This document shows positions 1 to 10,400 of a DNA stretch of 40,574 nucleotides, in pieces (positions within the stretch are counted from its first letter, which is position 1; the number at the start of each line of letters is the position of its first letter). Below the pieces are notes generated by a model, which saw only the letters and a list, made by a program, of their open reading frames with translations, was not told the origin of the DNA and ran no database searches. This DNA is from Micractinium sp. NFX-FRZ. Lineage: Eukaryota > Chlorophyta > Trebouxiophyceae > Chlorellales > Chlorellaceae. The DNA lies in the NCBI GenBank assembly GCA_029339195.1, contig JAPTJF010000525.1:1-40574 (forward strand). The letters run 5' to 3'. Both the position numbers and the translations under genes were made by a program.

Positions 1-875
1 TGGGACTGTGCCACGTGGCTGGTACACCCTGCCACACAAGCAGGCTTTCCCATCGTGTGCACTCATGGAAAGCTGGCTACAGGTGTTGGCGGGGCTGTTG
101 CCGACCCACCGCCGACCGCGCCGGCGCTCTTCCCAGCTCGGCAGCAGCAAGTTGTTAGGATAAGAGGCACATGCCTAGTACCGGCCCAGAGCTAGCCGAG
201 TCAAAGAAAGGCCCCGATGTGGCCCACCGGGGAGGCCAGCATTAACGGCAGCAGCAGCAACGCCCGGGAAGGGGCTCCGACCCACATGACCCTGGCTCAT
301 GTTGTGCACTGCGACCGACGTGCTCTTGCTGTGGCACATAATTACATACACGTTGTACACTTTCAATCAGTGTTCTGCTTCAAATGTGGGGGCGGAGAGC
401 CAGCATGAATGTGTTTGGCTAAGGGATAACTACATGAAAACGTTGACACATCCAACATGTTAAAGTAGTAGAAGGGTTTGCCCTTCTTCTGCACGTATGT
501 GCCCCACACGTGAGAGTAGCATAGACGCACAGACAACACAAGATGACGCAGCAGGCCGCGAGCCGCGCAGCTGCCATAACGAGGGCGTCCTTTATGCGCT
601 GACTTGTTGTTGAAGCAACCCCTGGGTCGCACCCCAAGTTGTGAGGATGGGGGGTGGGGGTGGGGTGGGGTGGGGGGGCAGCTGGGGTACCACCGGTGGA
701 GATCCTTGAAATGTGGCAAGAAGCATTGAGCAGTGCCGGTCCTGCTCCACGCTCACCTCCTGCTTGCTGCGCTTGCTGGCGACGGTGGCGGTGCTGGCAG
801 TCGGACACAAACGCCGTCACTGAAGGCATAGGGTGGTAGTCGGGCGATTTGTCGTGTGTGGCACGTATGGCGTGG
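1..875. other. Sequence 3' of the MACPF gene; no gene supported
   Basis: Open frames here are short, conflict between strands and carry no motif I recognise. A run of G tracts (about 647-678, plus strand) fits a G-quadruplex pattern. The 3' UTR of the minus-strand MACPF gene should fall in this stretch, but I could not place a poly(A) site. Confidence 0.5.
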
Positions 876-3800
876 TTATCCCTGCCCACAGCCACCACCC
901 GATGCTCTTTTCCAACTTAGAGCTGCCCTTGCCAGCTTGTTGCCACTAGGGACGCATACAGGGTCCGGGCCAACAAGCCATGCCAGCTAGCCGCGCTCCC
1001 AAAAGCAAGGGGCCAGCCAGCTTACGGCGGGGCAGCAGCGTGCTCTGGCTTGCAATAGCATATGTTCGAGGTGCAGCTCCCCACATATGTTGCGTCACAG
1101 CCGGGGCCTTCGGTCCCAAAGCAGTTTGTGCAAGTGCCGAACGAGTTGAGGAAGCTGCAAGAGGGCGAGGGCAAGGGGGCAGCAGCTGGCTGGTTGTGTG
1201 CAATCACGCACATGCGTTACCACACACGCTCTGCCATTCAAAGGCTCTTTTGTGCTTCGGTGATGAGCCGAAACGCGAGTGGTCCGTCACCTGCCAATGA
1301 TACACCGCGGCGTTGCGGGCTGCGTTGTGCATGCCGTGTAGCCTGGCTCGTTGTTGATCCCGGTTACCCATTCCGTAAAGTTGCCTGAAGGACAAAGGCA
1401 TCGGTGCAACCCGGGGGTCAACAACTTGCGTACTGCTCGTTGCCATGCGTGCTTGGTGCATGCGGGGCAGGCAACGCCCGCTGAGAGGCGGGTGACGCCA
1501 CCTGCCGGTTGTGGCTCGACCTTATGGCGGAGGGCACTTCACCTGGGGCGCACGGGCAACACACATTAATGCATGGTTCCAGCCAGCCTTACCTGCGGTG
1601 AACCCGCACTTGGTGATGTACTGTTGCAGTTGGCCCCTCATCTTCGGCAGGTCTGAGGCCCAATCCTGCCAGTAGTGCAGTAAAGTAGTGCATGGTCAAA
1701 GCTTGTGGGTGGCCAGCCAGGCGGGCAACGTGTGCAAGTGTGGGGTTACGCGAGCACTGGGGCATGGAGGCATAGAACTGTGCACAACTGCCCACATGTT
1801 CCTGTGCTTCCAGCGCCGCTGGCTCACCAGCCATAATGCCGGCGGCGCGGCCCTACAAATGACAAGAACCCACGTCTCACGTTGGGGAAGAGGGAGGGGT
1901 AGGCGAGTATGGTTTCGATGGGCGACAGGCTGTACTCCAGTGGTGGCTCCCAGCCTGCAATTGAGGTCAAGTCAAGGCGCAAGGGAATTACTTATGTTGC
2001 AATGCACATCACCGCTTGGCAGGCATGAGCCAGAAGTGGCCCTTGTATGCCCCTCCCCCCCGCCCAACTCCCGTCCGCCCACCATTCTGGGCTCGAGCAG
2101 CCTCGAGCCTAGCAAGATATTCCGCGCAATCGAAAAGCGCAGGGGCAGGAGTGGGGCCATCGGGGCTGGTTGGAGGCGGCGGCAACACGCTGGAGGGGGT
2201 GGAAATCTCGCTGAGCTGCATTGGTGGACAGAGGGGGCACGTCCACTGAGCGAAGTGGTGCTCTAGTGCCCGCATGATGGGGCGCAGCGCACACGATGCT
2301 GTCAAAGCATGTTGATTCCCATGTTGTGATACTGTACCGAGTAAATCAAGTGACGCAGCGAAAATGTGACGCGCTGCGTCAGGGATATTTGGGGAATGCT
2401 TAAAGGTGACGCAAAATTTCAACGGGACTGGTTGGGGAGACATACATGTGACGCGGCAGGCGGCAGCCGCCGGCAGCGTTCATGCAGCGCCTGCACTGCC
2501 GGTGGCTGCCGCCACCTGCCGGGTCCTTGCTGGAACCTGCAGCTGTGGCTGTGCCAGCGCTACAGCTGCAGGCCCCAGCTGCAAAACACACTTGGGCGAT
2601 CTGAGGTCTTGGGCTTGCGACCGCGGCGGCGCATCATTGCCACAACCGGGTGGCTGCTGCTGCTTGGGATCCTTAGCAGCACCGGCTGGCTGCGGCGGCA
2701 GCACAGTCCGGGCGCGAGCGGCAGCGGCAGGGGCTACCGATGCCAAGAAGAAGAAGAAGACGCCCTTGGGCGTGGGTTGAGGAAACCAGCAGAGGTGTGG
2801 ACCCCCGTGGCGGGGGCCCCCTCCACTGGCTACCAGGACTACCGATGCCACGTTTGGAGAGCTGGCAAGGCGCATGGAGGCGAAACGTGGCGAATTTGAG
2901 TTCAAACGAGGCTAAATACGGGCCATTCTGTGCTTTGGCCCAGCATGGAAAAAGGTGACGCGACTTTGACCCCCAGAATCTCCGAAACGCATATAAACCG
3001 ACGCGTGAAACCCCCTGCGTCACATATGTGCGCGCCACTTTTTTGTACTCGGTACAGTATCTGACATGCATGGTGCCTGGCAGCCATTTTGTTCATGCCT
3101 CGCATGCAATCAACTTATCTCACCGAGGTGCTGCACTTCTCCAAGAGATCCCCACCTCCGTTTATGTCGGCAGGCTTCAACATGCAGTAGGCGCTTGCCT
3201 GCCCGCCATACGAAACCTGCACACACTCAGCTTTGGGCAAAGTCGTTCATCATGCTCGTCGGCATAGGCAGCCGGTGCAGTAGGGTCGTAAATAAGGCCA
3301 CATCCATGCGGTTGACCACCCTGCCTGGCGCTCAGCAAAGACCGCTTCAACCTTACCACAAAAAATGTCTCACCGATTTGATATAGTGAGTGCCATAGGT
3401 TTGGACAAAAGCCGACAAAACGAACTGCCGGTGATGCCAGGGGGGCAGCGGCGGGGAGAATACCTAGATGACTAGGCAAGACGGTGGCCGGGCGGGGAGG
3501 CGGGCGGGGAGGCGGGCGGGCGGGAAGGCGGGCAAGCCGGAAGGCAAGCAGGCGGGAGTGCAGGCACGCGTGCATGCGGGCGTGTGGGCTGGCAGGCAGG
3601 TACGCAGGCAAGCAAGTTGCACATGCGCGGGCAAGGCCAACTCACCCCATCCCATTGGCCCTTTGATGCCGTCTGCATCAATGTCTCAATGATGTTGATG
3701 AAAGTGGGGTGGAGCCGGAGACTCTGCGGTCCTGCACAACACGAGCGCACACATGGCATCCAACGTCATGCCCGCTCCGTGCGCATGGCAACCCCCAACC

Positions 3801-5373
3801 AGCCCCTTATGCCGCTCGTTGTTGTGCGCTGGAGGTGACACAGAACAGGGCAGCCGGGTGCCCGCTGCCGACATTGAGCCCGCTATGCTTACCACCCTTC
3901 AAGCTATACGTCCCCAGATATAGCCGAGCCCGGATGGCGACAACCAGGGCGCGGTTTGAGCCAAGCACTCCAAGACCAGCGGTCGCGTAGGTGGCGCTCG
4001 GCCCGATGCCCAAACTGCAGCAAGAGGGAGCACGTTACGTGAAACAATTTGTTGGCGAAGAGGCCACTGGCATGTCTGCCTCGGTGGTGGACTTGTGCAT
4101 CGGTCGCTTTGCGTCCTTCGCAACAACCAGACTGGCCAAAGCCCATCCTACATGGCACAACAACGGTGCCGGATCGCCCAGCTCACCCAGCGCCTTCAAC
4201 CAGGCAAGACTCAAGCCGCTGCACTAACCCTCACACCTAGAGAGTGATGCTAATCTGAGGTCCTCGTTAGAGTAGTAAATTGTTGTTGACGGGGAGGAAC
4301 ACGCATTGCTTACAACCGACTTGACATTGTCCGCAAATAGTTCAAACACGGGACTCAAGCTGCAGGGAGGCCAAGGACATCATGTGATGGCTAGTGGCAG
4401 CACTACTATGCGGGCGCTGTAAAACACAGCACTGGTTTCAGGCACGCAACCAGTTTGCTCGCAAATGCTCTAAATCCTTCCTAGAGGAGGGGGAGGGGGG
4501 GGGGGGGCATGCTCCGAACCCTGCCCATATGCACAATTTACACCAGCAACAACCCTTTTACGTGAAAGCGGGGTCAACGCCCAAGCCAACCCTCATGCTG
4601 AAGCCCCAGTAGGCCTGCACGTGCAAAGTGAGAACCAGAGTGAGCAGCACCCGAGCATGGCGGTAGGTTGTGCTTGGGGCGGATGCCATGGCATGGCGGC
4701 ATGCATGGCACATCTCGGTAGTTGCAAGGCGAGGGGAGCTGCCAGTTAGGTTCCTGCCTGGAGGTGGTCGCTCACATTATACCCCTGGCCAAGCACCGAG
4801 GCTGTCACGGGGGCGGGGGCGGGTGGCGGCGCAGGCGAGCGAGGCGGTGGCGGCGCAGATGGGCGAGGCGGTGACGGCGGCGGGGGGCGTTGCCCCTGTG
4901 GTGGCGGGCTGCATCGCAGGGGTGTGCCACGATCATGTCTTCATCAAGGCAGGCGCTTGGCTGAAACGCCCAAGCCTTCGCGCTTCCCATCTAGTAAACA
5001 ACCCCCGTGCCTTGCCTGTTCGTGACCAAGCGCCGTTGCGGCAGCTGCGGCCGCGGCCGCGTCGGTGGGGAAGCTGCATGCGGGGCAGGGCACGGGTTGA
5101 CGGTGTGTTTATCCTGCGTCAGCGCGCTCAGCATTTAGCCGACAGCACTTGGGCCGACAGCGTTTAGCCCGCGGGTTTAGCCCCCCGTGCCCCAAGCGGG
5201 CGCTGTGGCCCAGATCAGCCGTTTCCTTCCCAAGAGACTAATGTAACAAGACAAAAGACAATAGTAAAAATTCATGAACAATAGTGCGCCCTACCAACTG
5301 CGAGGACACCGGCCAGAGCGGAGGACAGGCAGAGGGCGGCCAGCAGTGCGGCCAACAGCCTCTGGAGCACCAT
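876..5373 (-). CDS. Secreted MACPF/perforin-domain protein with proline-rich linker and Cys-rich C-terminus
   Basis: Eighteen exons, about 494 aa. Exons (minus): 5373-5295, 5073-5016, 4908-4776, 4614-4562, 4480-4451, 4359-4314, 4223-4187, 4147-4093 (end uncertain), 4014-3893, 3731-3646, 3463-3374, 3216-3124, 2245 or 2215-2083, 1954-1881, 1665-1593, 1384-1291, 1154-1026, 945-876 (TAA). The first exon encodes a signal peptide (MVLQRLLAALLAALC...). Exons 2-3 encode a Pro-rich linker ending VLGQGYN, as at the start of MACPF domains. The MACPF signature Y-G-T-H-Y-x6-G-G is complete across the 3374/3216 junction (YGTHYIKS then VSYGG). Exon 17 is a Cys-rich, EGF-like stretch (CTNCFG, GPGC, GSC, CYC). 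Known for the family: membrane-inserting or pore-forming fold; plant members (CAD1/NSL1) restrain cell death. Intron 2 uses a GC donor (CAG|GCAAGG). Intron 12 carries a transposon. The exon 8/9 junction and the exon 13 start are unresolved. A long open stretch at 1666-1880 is treated as intron but could hold an exon. Target and lytic activity are unknown. Confidence 0.72.
2332..3057. mobile_element. Terminal-inverted-repeat DNA transposon (non-autonomous), TA-flanked, 726 bp
   Basis: The ends are inverted repeats. The left end reads CTGTACCGAGTAAA at 2332. The right end, read on the minus strand from 3057, gives CTGTACCGAGTACA, and similarity continues to an AAGTG(A/G)CGC block. A TA dinucleotide flanks both sides (2330-2331 and 3058-3059), as expected for a TA target-site duplication. 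TGACGC and its complement recur near both ends (2351, 2366, 2375, 2407, 2449, 2956, 3017), resembling subterminal binding sites. The element lies in intron 12 of the MACPF gene, so splicing need not be broken. An open frame from about 2406 resumes after the nested 93-bp insertion and ends at the stop near 2906. I do not recognise that protein, and no transposase catalytic motif is visible. Tc1/mariner-like by TA target only; superfamily uncertain. Confidence 0.7.
2746..2838 (-). mobile_element. Short SINE-like retroposon, copy 1 (93 bp)
   Basis: Flanked by a perfect 12-bp direct repeat CTACCGATGCCA (2734-2745 and 2839-2850). Read on the minus strand it starts TCCTGGTAGCCAG, contains a G/C palindrome around GGGGGCCCCC, a hairpin ACGCCC-AA-GGGCGT, and ends in a (TTC)n tail. 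It matches the copy at 23906-23999 with about five differences over 80 bp, and that copy has a different duplication. A 3' simple-repeat tail plus variable-sequence 11-12 bp duplications are hallmarks of LINE-mobilised SINEs. It is nested inside the 726-bp transposon and interrupts that element's open frame. Confidence 0.8.
3480..3545. repeat. G-rich GGCGGGGAGGCGGGC tandem repeat in MACPF intron 10
   Basis: Degenerate repeats of GGCGG(G)GAGGCGGGC and GGCGGGCGGGAAGGCGGGCAAG lie in the intron between the exons ending at 3646 and starting at 3463. Runs of three or more G on the plus strand could fold as G-quadruplexes. Confidence 0.6.
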
Positions 5374-5679
5374 TCTTGACACGCGCCGAATTGATTGGGA
5401 CGCTGGGCGGAGCGCTGGACCGCGTGCGTCGGACCGTGGGACTTGCGCTTCAGGACTGCTTGCAGCCCTTCGCGCATGTGCGCTCTGGGACGCTCTAGCA
5501 ATGTGTGCAGTCAGTCTGGAAAACGCGGTACAGCGACCTGCAGCGGGGGAGCATGTGCTGTCTGTGCAGTACCACTGTTAAGTGTGTGGCCCAGGGGCCT
5601 CATCAACTTTGTCTGCACAAAGCCACCCAGAGCAACGTCTGCAGCATGCTCACGCAATCCGTAATACTTGTGACTCGAT
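5374..5679. other. Short intergenic stretch between MACPF gene and polymerase eta-like fragment
   Basis: About 300 bp lie between the minus-strand MACPF start (5373) and the first recognisable plus-strand polymerase-like sequence. It should contain the MACPF promoter. No TATA box or other site is convincing. Confidence 0.4.
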
Positions 5680-6955
5680 ATGAATCGTTTCTGCCGCGGC
5701 TGTCAGCAGCTGGGCCTCACGGGCTTCACCTTCCCACGCCAGGGATGCCGCCCCGGGCCCGCAGCCTCGGCAGACTGTGTGGCATTGCAGCGGGCAGCCT
5801 GCCAGCCAAGCTGTTTGCCAGCCTGCTGGAGCCAGGTTCTCTCTGAGTGGGAAAACAACGACGGCTACCCCCGCAGGAGGCCCCACACGCTGGCCGCCTC
5901 CCTGTGTGCGTTTGGAGCCGGGCGCGACCAGTCCTTCACCTCTCGCAGCGGCGCTTTCCCTGCACTGGTCCTGGGGGTGCAGCAGCAGCAGCAGCAGCAG
6001 CAGGAGCAGACACAGGCGGCCGGAGAGCAGCAGCGGCAGAAGCGCAGGCGGTTTAGGAGCAGCAGGGGCCGGCGAAGGCGCAAGCGGTAAGGGAACAACA
6101 TTTTGTGCTTTTGAGATCCGCCGAGCTTGCGGCGGCGCACTCTGCCGTGCTCGCTGCAGCACCCCTACTCACTGAATGGCAACCTCATGTTGGGCAGCGG
6201 CGCCCCATTTCCCCACCCACTGACCCGGCTGCGCATCCTCACCCAAAGCCACCATTCACATATCTCTACTCGTCCCAATCTGTGTGCAGGCCGCCTCCAC
6301 CTACCCCTCAACTGCCACCGCCGCAGAGCTGCGCTTGGCGGCCACCAACTTTGAGTCGACCTCGGCAGCAGCGGCAGCAGCACCTATCTCTCGTTTCCTC
6401 AAGGCGGTGCCCAAAGAGCAGCAGGCGGGGCAGCAGGCAGCGGGGGTGCAGCATGGGCAGGTGGTGCAGCAGCAGCTGGAGCAGCAGGAGCTATTGCAGC
6501 AGCAGGATCAACAGCACTTGGGCCAGCAGGCAGGGCCGCAGGCGGCAGAGAGGCAGCAATGGCAGTGGCAGCAGCAGTAGCAGCTGAGTATGTAGCAAAT
6601 GCAAGCACAGCAGGCGCAGCAGCAACAGGCGAAGGATGTGCGGCACGGCACCGAGGCGTGCCCTCAGCAGCTGCAGCGCAGCGATGGGCGGCGCTGTGCG
6701 GCAGGCAGCGGCGAGGCAGGCCTTGCAACAGCAGGAGGCAGCGGTGCTGAAGATAATGCTGCAGTTGAACTGTCCAGCATTGATGTGCGACAGCAGCAGC
6801 GCATACTGCAAGAGATCGAGCGGCAGCAGCAGCAGCGGCAGCGGCAGCACAGCGGGCAGCATGCGCAGCGGCAGGCGGCACATGAGGCGCGGGCTGAGGT
6901 TACCGGCAAGAGGCGGCACGTTGGCGGGGCGCCTGCACCAGATGCCAAGTAACCC
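5680..6955 (+). pseudogene. 5'-truncated DNA polymerase eta-like (Y-family) fragment, probably a pseudogene
   Basis: Several pieces resemble the little-finger and C-terminal regions of polymerase eta. Around 5840-5967 the frame reads WENNDGYPRRRPHTL then a TSRSGAFP motif, like the little-finger strand (R-P-x-TL ... SRS). At about 6114-6188 a helix ends in LLTEWQPH. An exon from 6290 reads ELRLAATNFES then ISRFLKAV, as in the L-x-L-x-AT-x-F ... I-x-S/R-F block of animal polymerase eta. A later same-frame part (6599-6952) ends in a Gln-rich tail with the helix SSIDVRQQQRILQEIE, reminiscent of a ubiquitin-binding helix (uncertain). Against an intact gene: the palm and fingers are absent, there is no room upstream for them, and TAG codons at 6578 and 6592 interrupt the frame. 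A (CAG)n tract starts near 5980. Polymerase eta is the family guess; other Y-family members remain possible. Confidence 0.42.
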
Positions 6956-7429
6956 AAGATTTCGGCCTTCTTGAAGCGATAGAAGGCTGCATGTATTGTG
7001 CCTCGCTTCTTGTGTGATCAGAAGCACGTGGCGCATACGTCATGTTACATTGCTCTACTCCGCTGCAAAATGCCACACTGAGTGATGGTTGCAGCTCGAC
7101 TAGGCATTGTCGCAGGTCGCATACTTTAAGGGCGGTTGGAAGGGCCGGGACGACACTCGAGTGCCGTGAGCCTGCCCAACAGATCGGGCGGAGGCTGTGA
7201 AGGCCAAGGGCTTGGGCCAAACCATAACCACACCGCACCTCATTGTGACGTGGAGTTTGGAGCTAAGACAAGGCGTAGCCCCGCACTGCATATGATCTGT
7301 GCACCATGATGGGCCGCCTGCCGGTCAACGCTGTGGACGCTGTGCCGGCGGCAGCGGTGCCTTGCATCGGTGAGGCCAGCTGGTTCCAATCCATACCCAG
7401 CTGCACTGGCGATCGTTTCACGTGGCATC
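6956..7429. other. Intergenic region upstream of the MYND gene
   Basis: About 470 bp with no supported coding sequence. It should hold the MYND gene promoter and 5' leader. The leader after about 7300 is open in more than one frame, but the first ATG in the coding frame is at 7430. No core promoter motif is clear. Confidence 0.4.
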
Positions 7430-10400
7430 ATGGCAGCTCCCTCTATTCTCGATCTTTTGGTCACGCTGCGCAAGGGGTTTGCGCGCTGCACTCCCGGCAG
7501 GCTGCCCGAGCCCTCGTCCGAGCGGCGGCTTCGGGAGGCGGCCAACACGCTCTCCACTGCTGTCAACTCTGAACCAGGACTGCTTGGCGTGGACCGCAGG
7601 CTGCTACGGCGGTGAGCACGCCTCCTGGCTTGCCCGCTGCTGGCTTCGCTGTGGAATACACAATGTGTCACATTCACAGGACCGCGGCACGGTATACACG
7701 GTCCCTCGCAGGCGGGTGCTGGCGCTCGGCGAAGCACTGGCGGCGCTGGCTCGTGCGCTGCCGCCGGCAGCCCCTGCCGATTTCTCGGCGCTGACCCTCT
7801 TGAACTGCGCCCTGTTGGTGGCCACAGACTGCGCCCATGTGGCGGTCGAGCTGGGCTTGTCAGACGATGGCGCTCTGTGTGTGGCCTCCAGTGCACGCCT
7901 GGCACTGGAGCCGGCAGCGCACCTGCTGCAGCCGGTCCTGGCGGGTCTGCAGGCAATGGCTACGCAGCCTGTGCTGTCGGCGGCGGCGTGGGACGCCTTG
8001 TCGATGGTATCAGAGTCCCTCACCATTCAGCTGGCAGCGCTGGCATGCATGGCAGTCAACGTCATGCAGCCGCAGCTGCGCCCGGCATCAGCCACGGCAG
8101 AATTTGTGAGCAGGGTGTTCACCCCCGCGGCACTCCTGCGCTGGCTTCGGATGGTGACCCCAATCGTGGAGCTTGCATGCAAGCACGGCGGCCCCGGAAG
8201 CGGCAGGCAGGGTGGGTGCAGTGCAATGCAGTGCAGTGCAGTGCGCGGGAGGGGTGCAGCTGTAGAGTGTGGGCTACAGGGCGGAGTGGCGCAGGCGGCC
8301 GGCGCCGGCCACCCCCTCCTGCCCTGCCCCGAGCACCTCCCCATTCTCCATGCGCTGCAGAGCTGTTCACAACGCGCGACCTGTACTACTACTCCATACT
8401 CATCCAGATATTGCACTCAGCGCCACCCTACGCAGCGCACGCAGCGGCACTCGCGGCCGACGCGGGCGCAACAGAGGCGGTGGGTGGCGCGCTCCTGCGC
8501 TGCTGCCTGCCCGCCCTGGCGGCCGCCTGCACGCCCGCAGCCATGCGTGAGCCCCCAGGCAGCCGGGCAATTCCTCTCGTCGAGTGGCTGCTGGCCGTGA
8601 CGAGCTCTCTGAGCCCTTACTGCCTGGGGGCAGCGGTGGGCAGCTGCCTGCGCCAGCCTGGCAGCGCAGCGCTGGCAGAGCAGGCAGCCAGCATTGTACG
8701 TGCGCTGCCACTGGAGCGCCCAGACGGCATGACTGAGTTTCTCTTCACAAAAGCGCACGCGAATGCCCAGGCGCTGCTGGCTGACCTGGCAACCAATGTC
8801 AGTGCCAGAAGCAGCGCCAGCAGCAGCGGCACCAGCAGCGGCAGCAACAGCAGCAGCAGCAGCGGGGAGCAGCAGGCGGCGGCGGCCTGGGCGGCTGCAG
8901 AGGCAATCCCACACGCCGCGGCTGCGGTGCACGCCCTTGCTGCTGGCGGCAGCACCAGCGCTGACACGCTGTCCGGCCTCTGCCAGAACCTGCACTTCAT
9001 TCTGGCTGAAGCTGTGCGGGGCGGGTCCTCTTTCCTGCCGCCGCCACGCTATGCTGCCTGGCTGGCGGCAGCAGAGGCCGGCCTGCGCCTGCAGCCGCTG
9101 CTGACTCAGCTTGACCCGGCCTTCCGCCAGCTGGCAGACCCCAACCAGCGGCTGGTGGCCGGCAGACTGTCAGAATTCCTTCTTGAGCACTTCTGGAGAC
9201 AAGTGCCCCCCACGCTGATGCTCCTTTCTTCCGTGGGCCTGCCAGCGGAGCATGGGGCCGTGCTCGACAGCGTGGCGGGGCGGGAGTGGCAGCTGCACAG
9301 CACCGGCTGCCGCCTCGTGCACTGGCTGGCGGCCGACAGCGGGCGGCGGCTGGCAGCCTGCGCCCCGGCAGCTGGCATGACGCCGCCCTACTGGCGCTCC
9401 CTGCAGACCGGGCTGCATGAGGTCATGTCACGCACGCTGGGCGGCATGCTGCCCCTCAGCCTCAACGAGGACGGGCGTGCGCTCAGTGCCGACATGTCAG
9501 TCGCTGAGCTGCGGGCTGCCGCCGCCGCCGCTGCTGCTGCGGCTGCCGCTGCCGCTGCTGCTGCCGCACTGCTGCCGCTGCTGCTGCAGGCTGCTAGCGC
9601 GCTGCTACAGCTGGCTGGAGCTGCATCAACTTGCATCGGGATGTGCTGTGCTGTGTTGATGTTTGACGAGTTGAGCCTGTGCCAGGACCGATCCCCACTT
9701 GTGCTCACACACCTGTGCACTCTTCTTGCTCCCACCTGCAGGTCGCAAGCGCCCCCAGCAGCGGCCGCTCTGTGCGCTGCGCATGCTGAGGCAATGCAAG
9801 CCGCCGCGCCTGGTGCGGCAGGGCGGGAGGGCGCGCCGCCCAACCGCCAGGATGTGATGGCAGCGGCTGGCGCACTGGCAGGGGTGGCTACCCATTGCCC
9901 TGCGGCCGTGGGGCCGGCGTTCCTGGAGCCACTGCTGCAGCTGCAGGCTCTGCTGCCAAGAGAGGTGCGGAGAGAGGGTTGCCGGCAGTCAACTATGGGC
10001 AGGTGTGGCTGGCACCCGCGTGGCAGCTGGGTTGTTGTGGACCTTGGAAGCTAGCAAGGGGAGGGCGGCTGGTATGGCCCTCGTCCTGCTGGCGACCGCT
10101 GAGCATGCGGGCAGGGCATTAGCTACCCACTACTCTGGCACCCGTTCCTCATCCGGCCGGACCACCTGACATCAATCAGCAATCCTACTCCTCCTCCTCT
10201 GCAGGCTGCCCCGGATGACCGCACCGCCCTCAAAGCACAGGCAGCCATGCTGTGCATGCTGCTGGGGCGTGCAGGGGGGCAGCCACGGCTGGCGGCCTGC
10301 ATCGGCGGCAATGGGCTGATGGGAGAAGTGCTGCAGCTGGCAGCGCGCCTGAGTGCAGCTGGGGAGCAGCAGGATGCTCTGCTGGTGAGACTGGGCGGTG

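Noticed and set aside
2332..3057. Solo LTR of a retrotransposon
   Set aside because: The ends are a 12-bp or longer inverted repeat flanked by TA, not a TG...CA terminus with a 4-6 bp duplication.
4015..4038. A 24-nt intron (GTAACG...CTGCAG) in the MACPF gene
   Set aside because: Too short. A weak in-phase donor at 4092 is used instead, and the junction is flagged as unresolved.
4219..4236. An 18-nt intron (GTGTGA...GTGCAG) in the MACPF gene
   Set aside because: Too short for normal splicing. Using the stronger donor at 4313 and the acceptor before 4223 gives a 90-nt intron and keeps phase.
4670..5167. Plus-strand gene with 165-codon open frame
   Set aside because: It is antisense to the signal-peptide and proline-rich exons of the MACPF gene, and its apparent length follows from GC-rich codons on the opposite strand.
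6578..6594. Alternative genetic code with TAG read as glutamine
   Set aside because: The F-box gene ends cleanly with TAG at 16669-16667, and no other gene needs TAG as sense.
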